Below, piece after piece: positions 36,296 to 45,263 of a stretch of DNA of 64,000 nucleotides (the first letter of the stretch is position 1; each line of letters begins with the position of its first letter). The translations under genes and the position numbers were made by a program. The notes under the pieces were generated by a model that saw nothing but the letters and a program-made list of their open reading frames with translations, was not told where the DNA came from and ran no database searches. The DNA comes from Gemmatimonadaceae bacterium (lineage in GTDB: Bacteria > Gemmatimonadota > Gemmatimonadetes > Gemmatimonadales > Gemmatimonadaceae), in NCBI GenBank assembly GCA_019637445.1, contig JAHBVS010000001.1, forward strand, positions 1-64,000, written 5' to 3'.

Positions 36296-37903
36296 CTAGC
36301 GGGGTGGCGCGCGCAATGCCCGTTGCAGGACGACGCCGTCCAACTCTTCCGTCGGCGTGACGCCGAGCATCGCCGCCAGTGTGGGCGCGATATCCACCAC
36401 ACGCGCCTTGCCGTCGTCGCGGAGCTGGCGGAAGGGGCGGCCCCAGAAGATGATGGGCACGGTGGCGTCGTAGTCGTGCGGCGTACCGTGCGAGGCGATG
36501 GCAGTCCCGTAGTAGCTGTACGGGTCCAGCGTGACGACGGCGATGGTGCTCCCACCGGGCCGGAACATATGCAACCACCGCCGCGCGATATCGTCCTTCA
36601 CCGTGTCCGCGCGGACGAGGTCATCGATGACGTCGACGCGGAGGACGCCGCGCACGCGCTCCGCTTCACGCTTGAACGCGCGCGCCACGGCGAGCACCGC
36701 GTCGTTCTTCCCCACGGTGCGCGAGCGGTCCACGGTAAACTCGGGCGCGTCGAAGCCGAACGCATCGTAGGGCAGGTCGCCGCGCCGGAGGATCGGCACG
36801 AGGCGATCAAACGCCGGCGTCAGCGCGTCACGGGCAAGGCGAATCGCCTTGCTGTTGTCCCCGAAGGTGGACTTCACACCGAGCGCGGGGGCGACAGCGT
36901 GGTCTGCGGTCAGCGCGAGGGCGACCCCGCCCTCCCCGTAGCGCGCCACGAGCGAGTCGAGGAACGGTGCCAGCATCTGATCGAGACGCAGCACGAAGTC
37001 GTGTACCTCACGTGAGTCCGGACCGAAGCGATGCCCGACGGCATCCATCGTAGAGAGCGAGACCGCGAGCAGGTCGGTCTGCGGGCCGCTGCCGAGCTGC
37101 ATTGCGTTCACGCCGCGCCAGGCCAGGTCCAGGGTCAGCTCGTCCATCCACGGCATCCCAATCACCATCTGGTTGGCGATCTCCTCCGAGGTGGCCATCA
37201 GGTGTGGGAAGAGGAAGCCCTGTCCCCCGCTCTCGGCGGGCACGGAGTCCGGCTCGGGATACATCGAATCCGGCAGCAGCAGCGTCCAGGTCTTGCCGGC
37301 GTAGCGCGAGAAGACGGGCCGTTCATCGTTGAATGCACGCACCCAGGCAGGCAGCGTGTCGCCGTACCAGGTGGAGGTCGTAAAACGCCCGGAGCGCTGC
37401 GCGTACCACAACACCGTGTGCTGGCCGCGTCCCACCGGCAGGATGGCACCGCGATCCTTGCGCGACACCGAGAGCACCTTGGTGCGTGGGTCGGCGGTGG
37501 TCATCCAGTCGGCCAGCGTCGTGCCCTGAAAGCGAGCGGGTGAGGCTCCCACCCCCTCGGCCTCCACCAGCGAGACGTCGTTCGTGTTGACGCCGGCTGA
37601 GTTGCTGGAGATGCCGGTGCTGTAGGGGAAGCGGCCGGAGAGCGTTGACGCGTGTCCCGGCGCCGTCTCGGTGATGCCGTGGTCCTGCAGTCCGCGCTCG
37701 AAGAACGCGCCCTCATCCACGAGCCGACGCAAGCCGCCGGAGAGCTGGTCGCGCCAGCGCGTGAGATAATCCGGCCGCAGCTGGTCCACGGTCAGGAACA
37801 CGACCAAGCGGGGCCGCTGGGCGTTCTCGGCAGCCTGTCCCTGCACGGCCAAGGCAGGGGCCACGCAGAGCAGCATCAGGACGGGGAATCGCAGGAATGG
37901 CAT
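36296..37903 (-). CDS. Alkaline-phosphatase-superfamily phosphodiesterase (secreted)
   Basis: Type I phosphodiesterase/nucleotide pyrophosphatase fold, 535 residues. The ATG at 37903 starts a signal peptide (FPVLMLLCVAPALAVQG). The first metal site is VVFLTVDQLRPDYL, the nucleophile is the Thr in GITETAPGHASTLSGRFPYS, and the later site is LALTADHAVAP. VVDIAPTLAAMLGV closes the domain. It therefore acts in the periplasm on phosphate mono- or diesters; the natural substrate is unknown. It is divergent from the DUF4956 gene. Confidence 0.9.
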   Translation of the reverse strand: MPFLRFPVLMLLCVAPALAVQGQAAENAQRPRLVVFLTVDQLRPDYLTRWRDQLSGGLRRLVDEGAFFERGLQDHGITETAPGHASTLSGRFPYSTGISSNSAGVNTNDVSLVEAEGVGASPARFQGTTLADWMTTADPRTKVLSVSRKDRGAILPVGRGQHTVLWYAQRSGRFTTSTWYGDTLPAWVRAFNDERPVFSRYAGKTWTLLLPDSMYPEPDSVPAESGGQGFLFPHLMATSEEIANQMVIGMPWMDELTLDLAWRGVNAMQLGSGPQTDLLAVSLSTMDAVGHRFGPDSREVHDFVLRLDQMLAPFLDSLVARYGEGGVALALTADHAVAPALGVKSTFGDNSKAIRLARDALTPAFDRLVPILRRGDLPYDAFGFDAPEFTVDRSRTVGKNDAVLAVARAFKREAERVRGVLRVDVIDDLVRADTVKDDIARRWLHMFRPGGSTIAVVTLDPYSYYGTAIASHGTPHDYDATVPIIFWGRPFRQLRDDGKARVVDIAPTLAAMLGVTPTEELDGVVLQRALRAPPR

Positions 37904-37985
37904 CGCTTCGCTGGTGAGAGGTCGACGCAAGATACCCCAGGAACGCACCGCCGTGACGCGCCGTTGCCATTGCCGCCGCGATTCA

Positions 37986-39047
37986 ATGGCCGCAGTTTCC
38001 CTGCGCCCACTCCCACGTCAGGATATGCCCGCACTGTCTCGATCGGTTGTCTGGACGAATGTCGTCCTGCGCACGCTGCTGTACTACCTGCTCATTGGTG
38101 CGCTGGCCTGGAGCGTGCGGGAGTACGCGCCCCCGAGCTGGGGCGCGTTGGGGAACGAGTCGCTGCGCGACATCGTCGGCGGCGCGCCACCGCTGGTGGA
38201 AGGGGCGCCGGCAAGCACCCCGACCGCGCTCGCCGCCGCCATCGCGATGCTGACGGCCTTCGCCAGCGCCCTGCCGGTGACCTGGATCTACACGCTGACG
38301 CGGCGCAAGAAGGGCTTCAACCAGTCGGTGGTGCAGACGTACCTCATCCTGCCCGTGGTCGCGGCCGGAATCGTGGTGCTCGTGAAGCACTCTCTGGCGC
38401 TGGCGTTCTCACTGGGCGGCATCGTCGCGGCGGTGCGCTTCCGCACCTCGCTCGACGACTCCAAGGATGCGGCGGGCATCTTCGTCGTGATCGGCCTTGG
38501 CATGGCGGCGGCCGTCGCGCCGTCGGTGTCCTGGGTGATTTCCCTCGGCTTCAACCTCTTGATGGTGTTCCTCTGGTACACCGACTTCGGCCGCCCCGTC
38601 GCGCTCGAGGGCCGCACCGCGGAGCGCCGCCTAGAGAAGGCGCTGGCCACGGCCAATCGCACGGGGATGTTTCTCTCCCGCATCGATGACCAGGTCCTCA
38701 AAGCGATGTCGCCGGAGCAACTGGAAGCGTTGGCCGACCGTGCCTGGCGTCGCCGCAAGCGCAACGACCCCGACCTCGCGGATGAGGAGGAGTCGGATGC
38801 CCCGCGGCCGCGCTTCGAGCGGATGCTGCGCATAAAGACGGCGGACGTGGATCAGGCGCGCGCGCTCTGCGAACCGCGCTTCGAGGGCCTGTTCTCCTCG
38901 TGGAAGTTCCTCGGCACCGTCAAGGAGAACGAGATCCGCGTGCTGGAGTACGGCGTGAACTTCGCCAAGACCGTGACGGCCGGCGTCGTCAGCGACGACC
39001 TCGGCGCCATTCCGGAGTCGCCGCTGCGCGGCGTGGAGTTGCGATGA
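37986..39047 (+). CDS. DUF4956 family membrane protein
   Basis: Protein of 353 residues with four likely membrane helices (about 25-45, 78-98, 115-140 and 155-195 counted from the ATG at 37986; an ATG at 38025 is also possible). The conserved core is TRRKKGFNQSVVQTYLILP and GGIVAAVRFRTSLDDSKDAAGIFVVIGLGMA. A soluble C-terminal domain follows. DUF4956 proteins often accompany polyphosphate polymerases of the VTC type and CotH-like proteins. Here the next gene, overlapping by ATGA, is CotH-like, but no VTC gene is in the window. Confidence 0.85.
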   Translation: MAAVSLRPLPRQDMPALSRSVVWTNVVLRTLLYYLLIGALAWSVREYAPPSWGALGNESLRDIVGGAPPLVEGAPASTPTALAAAIAMLTAFASALPVTWIYTLTRRKKGFNQSVVQTYLILPVVAAGIVVLVKHSLALAFSLGGIVAAVRFRTSLDDSKDAAGIFVVIGLGMAAAVAPSVSWVISLGFNLLMVFLWYTDFGRPVALEGRTAERRLEKALATANRTGMFLSRIDDQVLKAMSPEQLEALADRAWRRRKRNDPDLADEEESDAPRPRFERMLRIKTADVDQARALCEPRFEGLFSSWKFLGTVKENEIRVLEYGVNFAKTVTAGVVSDDLGAIPESPLRGVELR

Positions 39048-40087
39048 TGCGTCTCAACATTCTGCGGGTCCTCTGCAGCGTCGCCGCACTGGCCACGGTG
39101 GCCTCGAACGCGCCGGCACAGGCCCTGTTCCGCAATGATGCCCCGATCGAAGTCACGCTGACGACGAACCTCCGCGAACTGATCGCGGAGCGCGACTCGA
39201 CGTTGCTGGAGTGGTACGGCGCCGAGATGAAGTGGAAGGACGCCGACGGCAGCGAAGGCACGATGGCGGTGGAACTCCGGGCCCGTGGGCATTTCCGCCG
39301 CCAAAGCCGGAACTGCAGCTTCCCCCCATTGTTCGTGCGCGCCGAGCGCGAGGCGCGCGATGGCAGCATCCTGCAGGGCAATCCGCGGGTGAAGCTGGTG
39401 ACGCCCTGTCGCACGAACTCGCGCGAGTACCAGAACTACATCTTTACCGAGTACCTGGCGTACCGGACCTACGCGCTGATCGACTCGGTGAACCATCGCA
39501 CGCGCCTGGCCAAGGTGACCTACGTCGATTCCACCGGCCGCATGAAGCCGGTGGAGGTCACGGCTTTCTTCCTCGAGACGGCAGAGGAAGTGGCGGACGA
39601 GCACAAGCTTGAGTTCACGGAGCAGACGGGCGTGACCTGGGAGTACATCCCGGCGCCGGTGATCGACCGCATCTCCCTGTTCCAGTACTGGGTCGCGAAC
39701 ACCGACTGGTCGGTGGCTGGCCTGCACAACATGGTGATGTTTCGGTCAGAGCCGATGGTCTACCGTCCGGTGGCGTACGACTTCGACTGGACTGGGCTTG
39801 TCGGCACGCGGTACGCCCGGCCCAACACGCAGTTGGGGCTGACCTCGACCCGCCAGCGCCTGCACCGGGGGCCCTGCCGCACGGCGGAGCAATGGGCGCC
39901 GACGGTGGCGTTCTTCAAGTCGCAGCGCGCGGCGATCGACGCGCTGTGGACGACGCCGATCCCCGACTATGACGAGCGGGAGATGTCGCGGGCCAAGCGG
40001 TATCTCGACGAGCTGTGGCCGATGCTGGATGATCCGCGGGCGTTCAAGCGGGAGATCATCGATAAGTGTCAGCGTGAAGGCAACTGA
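39044..40087 (+). CDS. Secreted CotH-like protein
   Basis: A protein of 347 residues with signal peptide (LRVLCSVAALATVASNAPAQA). It has ELRARGHFRRQSRNCSFPP, a fold segment typical of CotH-kinase-like proteins, then FTEYLAYRTYALID, FFLETAEEVADEH and the Asp-rich YRPVAYDFDWTGLVG, which could hold the metal. CotH members are atypical protein kinases in spore coats; activity here is not shown. It is translationally coupled to DUF4956. Its stop is seven bases before repeat copy C. Confidence 0.7.
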   Translation: MMRLNILRVLCSVAALATVASNAPAQALFRNDAPIEVTLTTNLRELIAERDSTLLEWYGAEMKWKDADGSEGTMAVELRARGHFRRQSRNCSFPPLFVRAEREARDGSILQGNPRVKLVTPCRTNSREYQNYIFTEYLAYRTYALIDSVNHRTRLAKVTYVDSTGRMKPVEVTAFFLETAEEVADEHKLEFTEQTGVTWEYIPAPVIDRISLFQYWVANTDWSVAGLHNMVMFRSEPMVYRPVAYDFDWTGLVGTRYARPNTQLGLTSTRQRLHRGPCRTAEQWAPTVAFFKSQRAAIDALWTTPIPDYDEREMSRAKRYLDELWPMLDDPRAFKREIIDKCQREGN

Positions 40088-40093
40088 CTATAT

Positions 40094-40342
40094 GCCACAG
40101 AGGCACAGAGACGCAGAGACCTGCGGATCCGGGAGCCATCGCGGGTGCGGGACAACTGCGAAAGACGATGCGGAGCCTGCAACCGCGTTCTTTGGGGGTC
40201 CGCGCCGCAGCGATCTGCGCGAGAGACCACCTTTAAGGCATTTCTCGTTGAGGCTGCCGTTCCCGCACCGCCGTTCGGGGTTGCCCGCATTCGCCAGTAT
40301 TCCCCGCATCCGCACTTCTCTGCGTCTCTGTGCCTCTGTGGC
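40094..40342 (-). repeat. Palindromic repeat copy C, expanded form (249 bp)
   Basis: The outer arms GCCACAGAGGCACAGAGACGCAGAG and their inverse are the family arms (outer 17 bases GCCACAGAGGCACAGAG). The family core is present on the minus strand (TGCCTTAAAGGTGGTC to GCGGACCCCC, around 40190-40240). Extra segments of 50-60 bases separate the core from both arms and include GATGCGG-like words. It fills the space between the convergent CotH-like and recQ genes. Short ORFs ending in SASLCLCG on both strands are translations of the arms and are not genes. Confidence 0.82.
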
Positions 40343-40372
40343 AATCCCCCCGCATCCCGCACCCCGAACCCG

Positions 40373-42502
40373 TCAGCCCTGGGACAGCGCCTCGAGCACC
40401 GCGCGACCGTAGCGCTCAAGGCGCGCCGGGCCGACGCCGTGTACGTCGGCAAGCTGGGCAAGTGAGGTAGGCTGCGCGCGGGCGATCTCCCGCAGTGCGC
40501 GGTCGGGGAAGATCACATACGCCGGCACCGACTCGTCCTTCGCGAGCCGCGAGCGTAGGGCCTTGAGCGCGTCGAGGCGCGCGATTTCATCACGTGAGAG
40601 CGGCGTGCTGGCTGCGCCGGCCTGGCTCGCTCCGCCACGGACTCCGCTGCTGCCACGGCTGCCGCCAGCGCCGCGTCCGCCCGCATCCCGATCCCCCTGA
40701 GCGGCCGCACGCGTCCGCTTCCCTCGCACCGATGGCGTGGACGCGACCCGTTGCTCGTGGCGGATGCCCAGGCAGACATCGCAGTTGTCGCAGCGCGGGC
40801 GCGCCGCCGGGTCGCCGAAGTAGCGCAGGACGAACTCGCGGCGGCAGGTCTTGGCGTAGGCGTAGCGCTGCACCATCTCAAGCTTGCGTAGTTCGCCGAC
40901 GCGCCGGCGCTCAAGGCCAGTCCAGTCGACTGGCCACTGCGCGAGCGGACGCGCCAGGTCCGTCATCGTGATGCCTTCGCCGAGTCGTGACCACAGGACC
41001 ATCTGGCGATCCTGGAGCGCGTCGAGCAGCCCCATCGCCGCCTGTGCGCCACCAATGCCTGGGGGCAGCGCATCCAGATCAGCAACGATCCCAGACTCGA
41101 AGGCTCCACGCGCGCGTTTCCACAGCGAACGCAGCAACGCCAGCTCAAGCCCGTGCTCGCCCTCCGACAGCTCCGCCTTGATGCGCTCGGGCGTCGCCAG
41201 CAGTCGCACCTGCGCCTGCGTGCGTGACGCGTCCGCGCGCGCCAGCACCCCCGCGCGCGCGAGGATACGCATTGCCGATTCGGCCTCGCGGTCGCTGACC
41301 TTCCCACGCGCGGTAGCCGCAATCTCGGGCGCCTCGGCCGAGACGAGCCCACGGGCATCCGCCAGCTTCACCAGCGCGTCGAACACCGCCGTCACGGTCT
41401 CGCGCTCCGGCAACGCGCCCTTGATGAAGAACTCGTGGGTGAAGCGATCAGGAAACGCGTGCAGCAGGATGGCCGTCGCCGGCTGTCGGTCGCGCCCGCC
41501 CCGCCCCGCCTCTTGGTAGTAGGCCTCCAAGGTGCCGGGCATCGCATGGTGGACGACCAAGCGCACGTTGGGCTTGTCGATGCCCATCCCGAAGGCGTTG
41601 GTGGCGACGATGATGCGCACGCGCTCCTTCATGAACGCGTCCTGCACGTCCGCGCGGTGCGCATCGTCGAGCCCGGCGTGATACGCCAGGGCCGGGAGCT
41701 TGGCCTTGGTCAGTACGCCCGCAATGCGCTCCACCGTCTTGCGCGTGCTGGCATACACGATGGCCACGCCCTCGGGCTGCGAGCGCAGGTGGTCGCCGAG
41801 CAGGTCCACGAGGGCTTCGTCCTTGGCCGCGTCGTTCTTGGCAGGGATGACGTGGTAGGAGAGGTTCGTGCGGTCGAATCCGGTGATGACGACCTCGGGA
41901 TCCCGCAGCGCCAACTGCCGCGCAATGTCCTCGCGCACCTCCGGCGTGGCCGTGGCCGTGAGGGCCACGGTCGGCGGGTCGCCGAGCCGTGCGCGCACGT
42001 CGCGCACCCGCAGGTAACTGGGGCGGAAGTCGTGGCCCCATTCACTGATGCAGTGCGCCTCATCCACCGCCAGCAGCGTCACCCCGACCTCGCGCAGCCG
42101 TTCGGCGCTGCGCCCGAGGTCAAAACGCTCCGGCGCCACGTAGAGCATGCGGATCTCGCCGCGCTGCACGGCCGCCATCCGCGCGCTGACCTCCGAGGCC
42201 GACAGCGTGCTGTTTACGTAGGTGGCCGGGATCCCGCGCGCCACCAAGGCGTCGACCTGGTCCTTCATCAACGAGATGAGTGGCGAGATCACGACCGTCA
42301 GGCCGTCCAACACGAGCGCCGGCACCTGGTAGCACAGCGACTTGCCGCCGCCGGTGGGCAGAATCACCAGGGTATCGCGACCCGCGAGCACGGAGTCGAC
42401 GGCCTGCGTCTGCCCCGGCCGGAAGTCCGGATAGCCAAAGCGCTCGGCCAGCACGCGCCGCGCGGCCTCGAGCCGCGTGTCGGGAGGGAGCGAGGTCGGC
42501 AC
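40373..42502 (-). CDS. recQ: ATP-dependent DNA helicase RecQ
   Basis: 3'-5' helicase for recombination and fork repair, 709 residues from the GTG at 42502. Motifs: FRPGQTQAVDSVLAGRD, Walker A LPTGGGKSLCYQVP, VDEAHCISEWGHDFRPSY, TATATPEVR, the GMGIDKPNVR and YYQEAGRGGRD segments. The zinc-binding RQC cysteines are in CRREFVLRYFGD and CDNCDVCL. An HRDC domain closes the protein, after an Arg/Gly/Ala linker. No ribosome-binding site precedes the GTG, but TATCCT lies seven bases upstream, so translation may be leaderless. Confidence 0.95.
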   Translation of the reverse strand: MPTSLPPDTRLEAARRVLAERFGYPDFRPGQTQAVDSVLAGRDTLVILPTGGGKSLCYQVPALVLDGLTVVISPLISLMKDQVDALVARGIPATYVNSTLSASEVSARMAAVQRGEIRMLYVAPERFDLGRSAERLREVGVTLLAVDEAHCISEWGHDFRPSYLRVRDVRARLGDPPTVALTATATPEVREDIARQLALRDPEVVITGFDRTNLSYHVIPAKNDAAKDEALVDLLGDHLRSQPEGVAIVYASTRKTVERIAGVLTKAKLPALAYHAGLDDAHRADVQDAFMKERVRIIVATNAFGMGIDKPNVRLVVHHAMPGTLEAYYQEAGRGGRDRQPATAILLHAFPDRFTHEFFIKGALPERETVTAVFDALVKLADARGLVSAEAPEIAATARGKVSDREAESAMRILARAGVLARADASRTQAQVRLLATPERIKAELSEGEHGLELALLRSLWKRARGAFESGIVADLDALPPGIGGAQAAMGLLDALQDRQMVLWSRLGEGITMTDLARPLAQWPVDWTGLERRRVGELRKLEMVQRYAYAKTCRREFVLRYFGDPAARPRCDNCDVCLGIRHEQRVASTPSVRGKRTRAAAQGDRDAGGRGAGGSRGSSGVRGGASQAGAASTPLSRDEIARLDALKALRSRLAKDESVPAYVIFPDRALREIARAQPTSLAQLADVHGVGPARLERYGRAVLEALSQG

Positions 42503-42569
42503 GGGAGGAAGGATAGTCGCTGTCGCACGTCGCTCGGCAGCGGATTCGCGCCAGCGGTACCTTTTCGCG

Positions 42570-45263
42570 ATGCGGATCCCGTTGTTCGTGTCGGCCTCCG
42601 GCATCCTTGTCGTCGTGGCGCTCGGCTTTGCCGTGGGCCTGCGTGTGTTGGCCGGCACCTTCGAGCGCCGTTATGTACGCGCGTGGTACCGGGCATGGCT
42701 CGGGCTCGCAGTCTACGCCGCAACGGCAGGCCTCGCCTTGCTGGCGGTGAACGTTCCGGCGCTGACGCCGTTGCGCGAGCTGTTCTCCGCCACCTCGCTC
42801 ATCGCCGCCGCGGTGCATCTACACGCATTGGCGGAGGGCACCTGGGACCTGGCGGTTCCCGGAGAGAAGCTCCCGCGCTGGCAGTCGCTGCTCCTCGGCG
42901 TCGCGTTCGGCATTGCCCTGCTGCTCGTGCTGCTTCCGGACGGCGCCCTCGGCCTTTCGTCGATGCAGATGTACCTCGCGCGCATCGTGCTGGTTGCGAT
43001 CGCCTGGGCGGTGGCGTATGCGGCGGCGGGGGTGCTCATTCTGCGACGGCTGGCGCCGCAGGCCGGGATCAGCCGCGCCACCTTGGCCATCTCGCTCCTC
43101 TCCTACGGCGCACTGCGGCTCATCGAGCCGGCGATGCATTTCGTCGGGCCGTCCCCGATCCTGGCGCAGGTGCTCAGCTTCGGCGGGCTGCCGCTGCTCG
43201 TCGGCCTTGGTGCCGGCACGCTGATGGTGCTCTTGGAGGTCGAACACGAGCGGGCCATCCACGCCATCGAGGCATCGGCCACGGCGGAGCGCAGTGCGTC
43301 CGAGGCGGAGGCCCTGTTGGCCACCGCCCTGGCTGGCAGCGCCGACCCCGTGTTCGTGGTCGCACCGGACGGCAAGCTCCTGACGTTCAACGCGCGTTTC
43401 CGTGAGATCGTGGTTGCCGTGCTCGGCGTGGAGCCGCAGGCGGGGACACCCCTAGACACGCTGTTTGGCGGCAACGCGCCGGGCTTTTGGCACGAGGCCT
43501 TTTCGCGCGCGCTCTGCGGCGAGGCGCAGCACCGAATCGAACCGTTGGTGCTGCGGCCGTCGGATGCGCCCCGGATGTTCGCCATCCGCGTGACGCCGGT
43601 GCTGCGTGACGGCGCCGCGGTCGCCGCCTTGGTCGTCGCCCACGATGCGACGGAGGAGGAGCGGCTGCGGTCCGTGCTCGCGCGGCGCGACCGGTGGTTC
43701 CGCTCGCTGATCGAGAACGCCAGCGACATTCTGCTCGAGATCTCGCCCGACCTCTCGATCGACTACGCCTCGCCGGCGGTCGAGCGGATTCTGGCGCGGA
43801 GCGCCGAGCTGTTGCCGGGCACCAGCCTGCTGTCCATCGTCCACACCGAGGACGCCGAGCGCGTGCGCGTTGCCTTGGCACGCTTCTTTGCGGAGGATCC
43901 GGACGCGCCGGCCACGGTCCCGTTCCGGACGCAGCACGCGGACGGCAGTTACGTACAGCTCGAGGCCTCGGCGCGACCTTTCCAGGAGCCAGACGGCACG
44001 CCGCACCTGATCCTCACGGCGCGCGACGTGAGCGAGCGGCATCGCCTCGAGGCCGCCCTGATGGCCGCGCGACGGCTGGAGAGTATCGGCCGGCTGGCGG
44101 GCGGCGTGGCCCACGACTTCAACAACTTGCTCACGGCGATGCTGGGGAACGTCGCCGTGCTCAAGGCAGGCGAGGATGGACCGGAGGCGCAGGCGGGCCA
44201 CGTCGAGGAGTTGGCGCGCGCCGTGTCGCGCGGGTCCGAGCTCACCAAGCGCCTGCTGGCCTTTGCGCGGCAGCGCAACGTCGAGCCGCGACCGACCTCG
44301 CTCGACGCCTTCTTCCGCGACCTCGCGCCGCTGCTGCGTCGGCTGCTCGGCAACGAGCGAACGTTCGTGCTCGAGAGCGATCCGGCGACGTGGCCCGTGC
44401 TCGTGGACGCCGGAGCGTTCGAACAGGCCATCGTGAACCTCGTCACGAACGCGCGCGATGCAACGGCCGACGGGGACCGCGTGCGCATCACGGTGGAGAA
44501 CCTCGCGCTCACGGCTGGGCCGGCGGCGGCGCTCCGTATGGATGTTGGCGATTGGGTGCGCATCGACGTCGCGGACAGTGGCGCCGGCATGGACGAAACC
44601 GTGCTCGATCATGTCTTCGAGCCCTTCTTCACCACCAAGGAGCGGAGCGGCGGCACGGGCCTCGGGCTCGCCACGACGTATGGCAGTGTCGCGCAGGCCG
44701 GCGGCCACATCCGCGTGCGCTCGACAGTCGGGGCTGGGAGCAGCTTCTCGATCTACCTGCCGCGCTCGCGCGAGCTGCCGGTGCGGGCCCGCACGCCGGA
44801 GGCGACGCAGTTGGATCGGGGCGCGGAGGGTGAGGTGGTGCTGCTGATCGACGATGATCGCGCGGTGCGCGATGTCACGGCCAAGCTGCTCCGGCGCATC
44901 GGCTACACGGTACTCGTGGCGGAGGACGGGCGCGAGGGACTGGCCCAGGCATCCGTGCGCGACCAGCGGATCGACGTGGTCGTGAGTGATGTGGTGATGC
45001 CTGGCCTCGGCGGGCTGGAAGCCGTCGCGCTGATTCGTGAGCAACGGCCGGGACTGCCTGCCGTATTCATCTCCGGCTACAACGCCGAGGCCGCGCGGTG
45101 GCAGGAGCGCGAGTCCGCGCCGGGGCCGCTCGTAGCAAAGCCGTTCGCCATCGGCGAACTTGCCACGCGGATCCGAGAGGAGTTAGACCGCCCTCGCGAA
45201 GTGACCGCGCGTGATCTCGTTGCCAACAACGTCGCGGGGCCGGCGGGACAGGCGGCCTCCTGA
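42570..45263 (+). CDS. Seven-transmembrane hybrid histidine kinase (7TM-PAS-PAS-HisKA-HATPase-REC)
   Basis: A protein of 897 residues. The N-terminal ~220 residues contain seven hydrophobic helices with no large periplasmic loop, so the signal is probably sensed in the membrane. Two PAS domains follow (about 245-360 and 375-495). HisKA has His515 in GGVAHDFNNLL; HATPase has NLVTNARDA, DSGAGMDE and GTGLGLATTYG; the receiver has Asp807 in VVVSDVVMPG. No transcription regulator is adjacent. The last 81 bases overlap the convergent U32 gene, an unusually long antisense overlap. Confidence 0.93.
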   Translation: MRIPLFVSASGILVVVALGFAVGLRVLAGTFERRYVRAWYRAWLGLAVYAATAGLALLAVNVPALTPLRELFSATSLIAAAVHLHALAEGTWDLAVPGEKLPRWQSLLLGVAFGIALLLVLLPDGALGLSSMQMYLARIVLVAIAWAVAYAAAGVLILRRLAPQAGISRATLAISLLSYGALRLIEPAMHFVGPSPILAQVLSFGGLPLLVGLGAGTLMVLLEVEHERAIHAIEASATAERSASEAEALLATALAGSADPVFVVAPDGKLLTFNARFREIVVAVLGVEPQAGTPLDTLFGGNAPGFWHEAFSRALCGEAQHRIEPLVLRPSDAPRMFAIRVTPVLRDGAAVAALVVAHDATEEERLRSVLARRDRWFRSLIENASDILLEISPDLSIDYASPAVERILARSAELLPGTSLLSIVHTEDAERVRVALARFFAEDPDAPATVPFRTQHADGSYVQLEASARPFQEPDGTPHLILTARDVSERHRLEAALMAARRLESIGRLAGGVAHDFNNLLTAMLGNVAVLKAGEDGPEAQAGHVEELARAVSRGSELTKRLLAFARQRNVEPRPTSLDAFFRDLAPLLRRLLGNERTFVLESDPATWPVLVDAGAFEQAIVNLVTNARDATADGDRVRITVENLALTAGPAAALRMDVGDWVRIDVADSGAGMDETVLDHVFEPFFTTKERSGGTGLGLATTYGSVAQAGGHIRVRSTVGAGSSFSIYLPRSRELPVRARTPEATQLDRGAEGEVVLLIDDDRAVRDVTAKLLRRIGYTVLVAEDGREGLAQASVRDQRIDVVVSDVVMPGLGGLEAVALIREQRPGLPAVFISGYNAEAARWQERESAPGPLVAKPFAIGELATRIREELDRPREVTARDLVANNVAGPAGQAAS

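Noticed and set aside
40088-40465. Small ORFs on both strands ending in SASLCLCG
   Set aside because: They are translations of the palindromic repeat arms; the same peptide appears wherever the arm is read in that frame.
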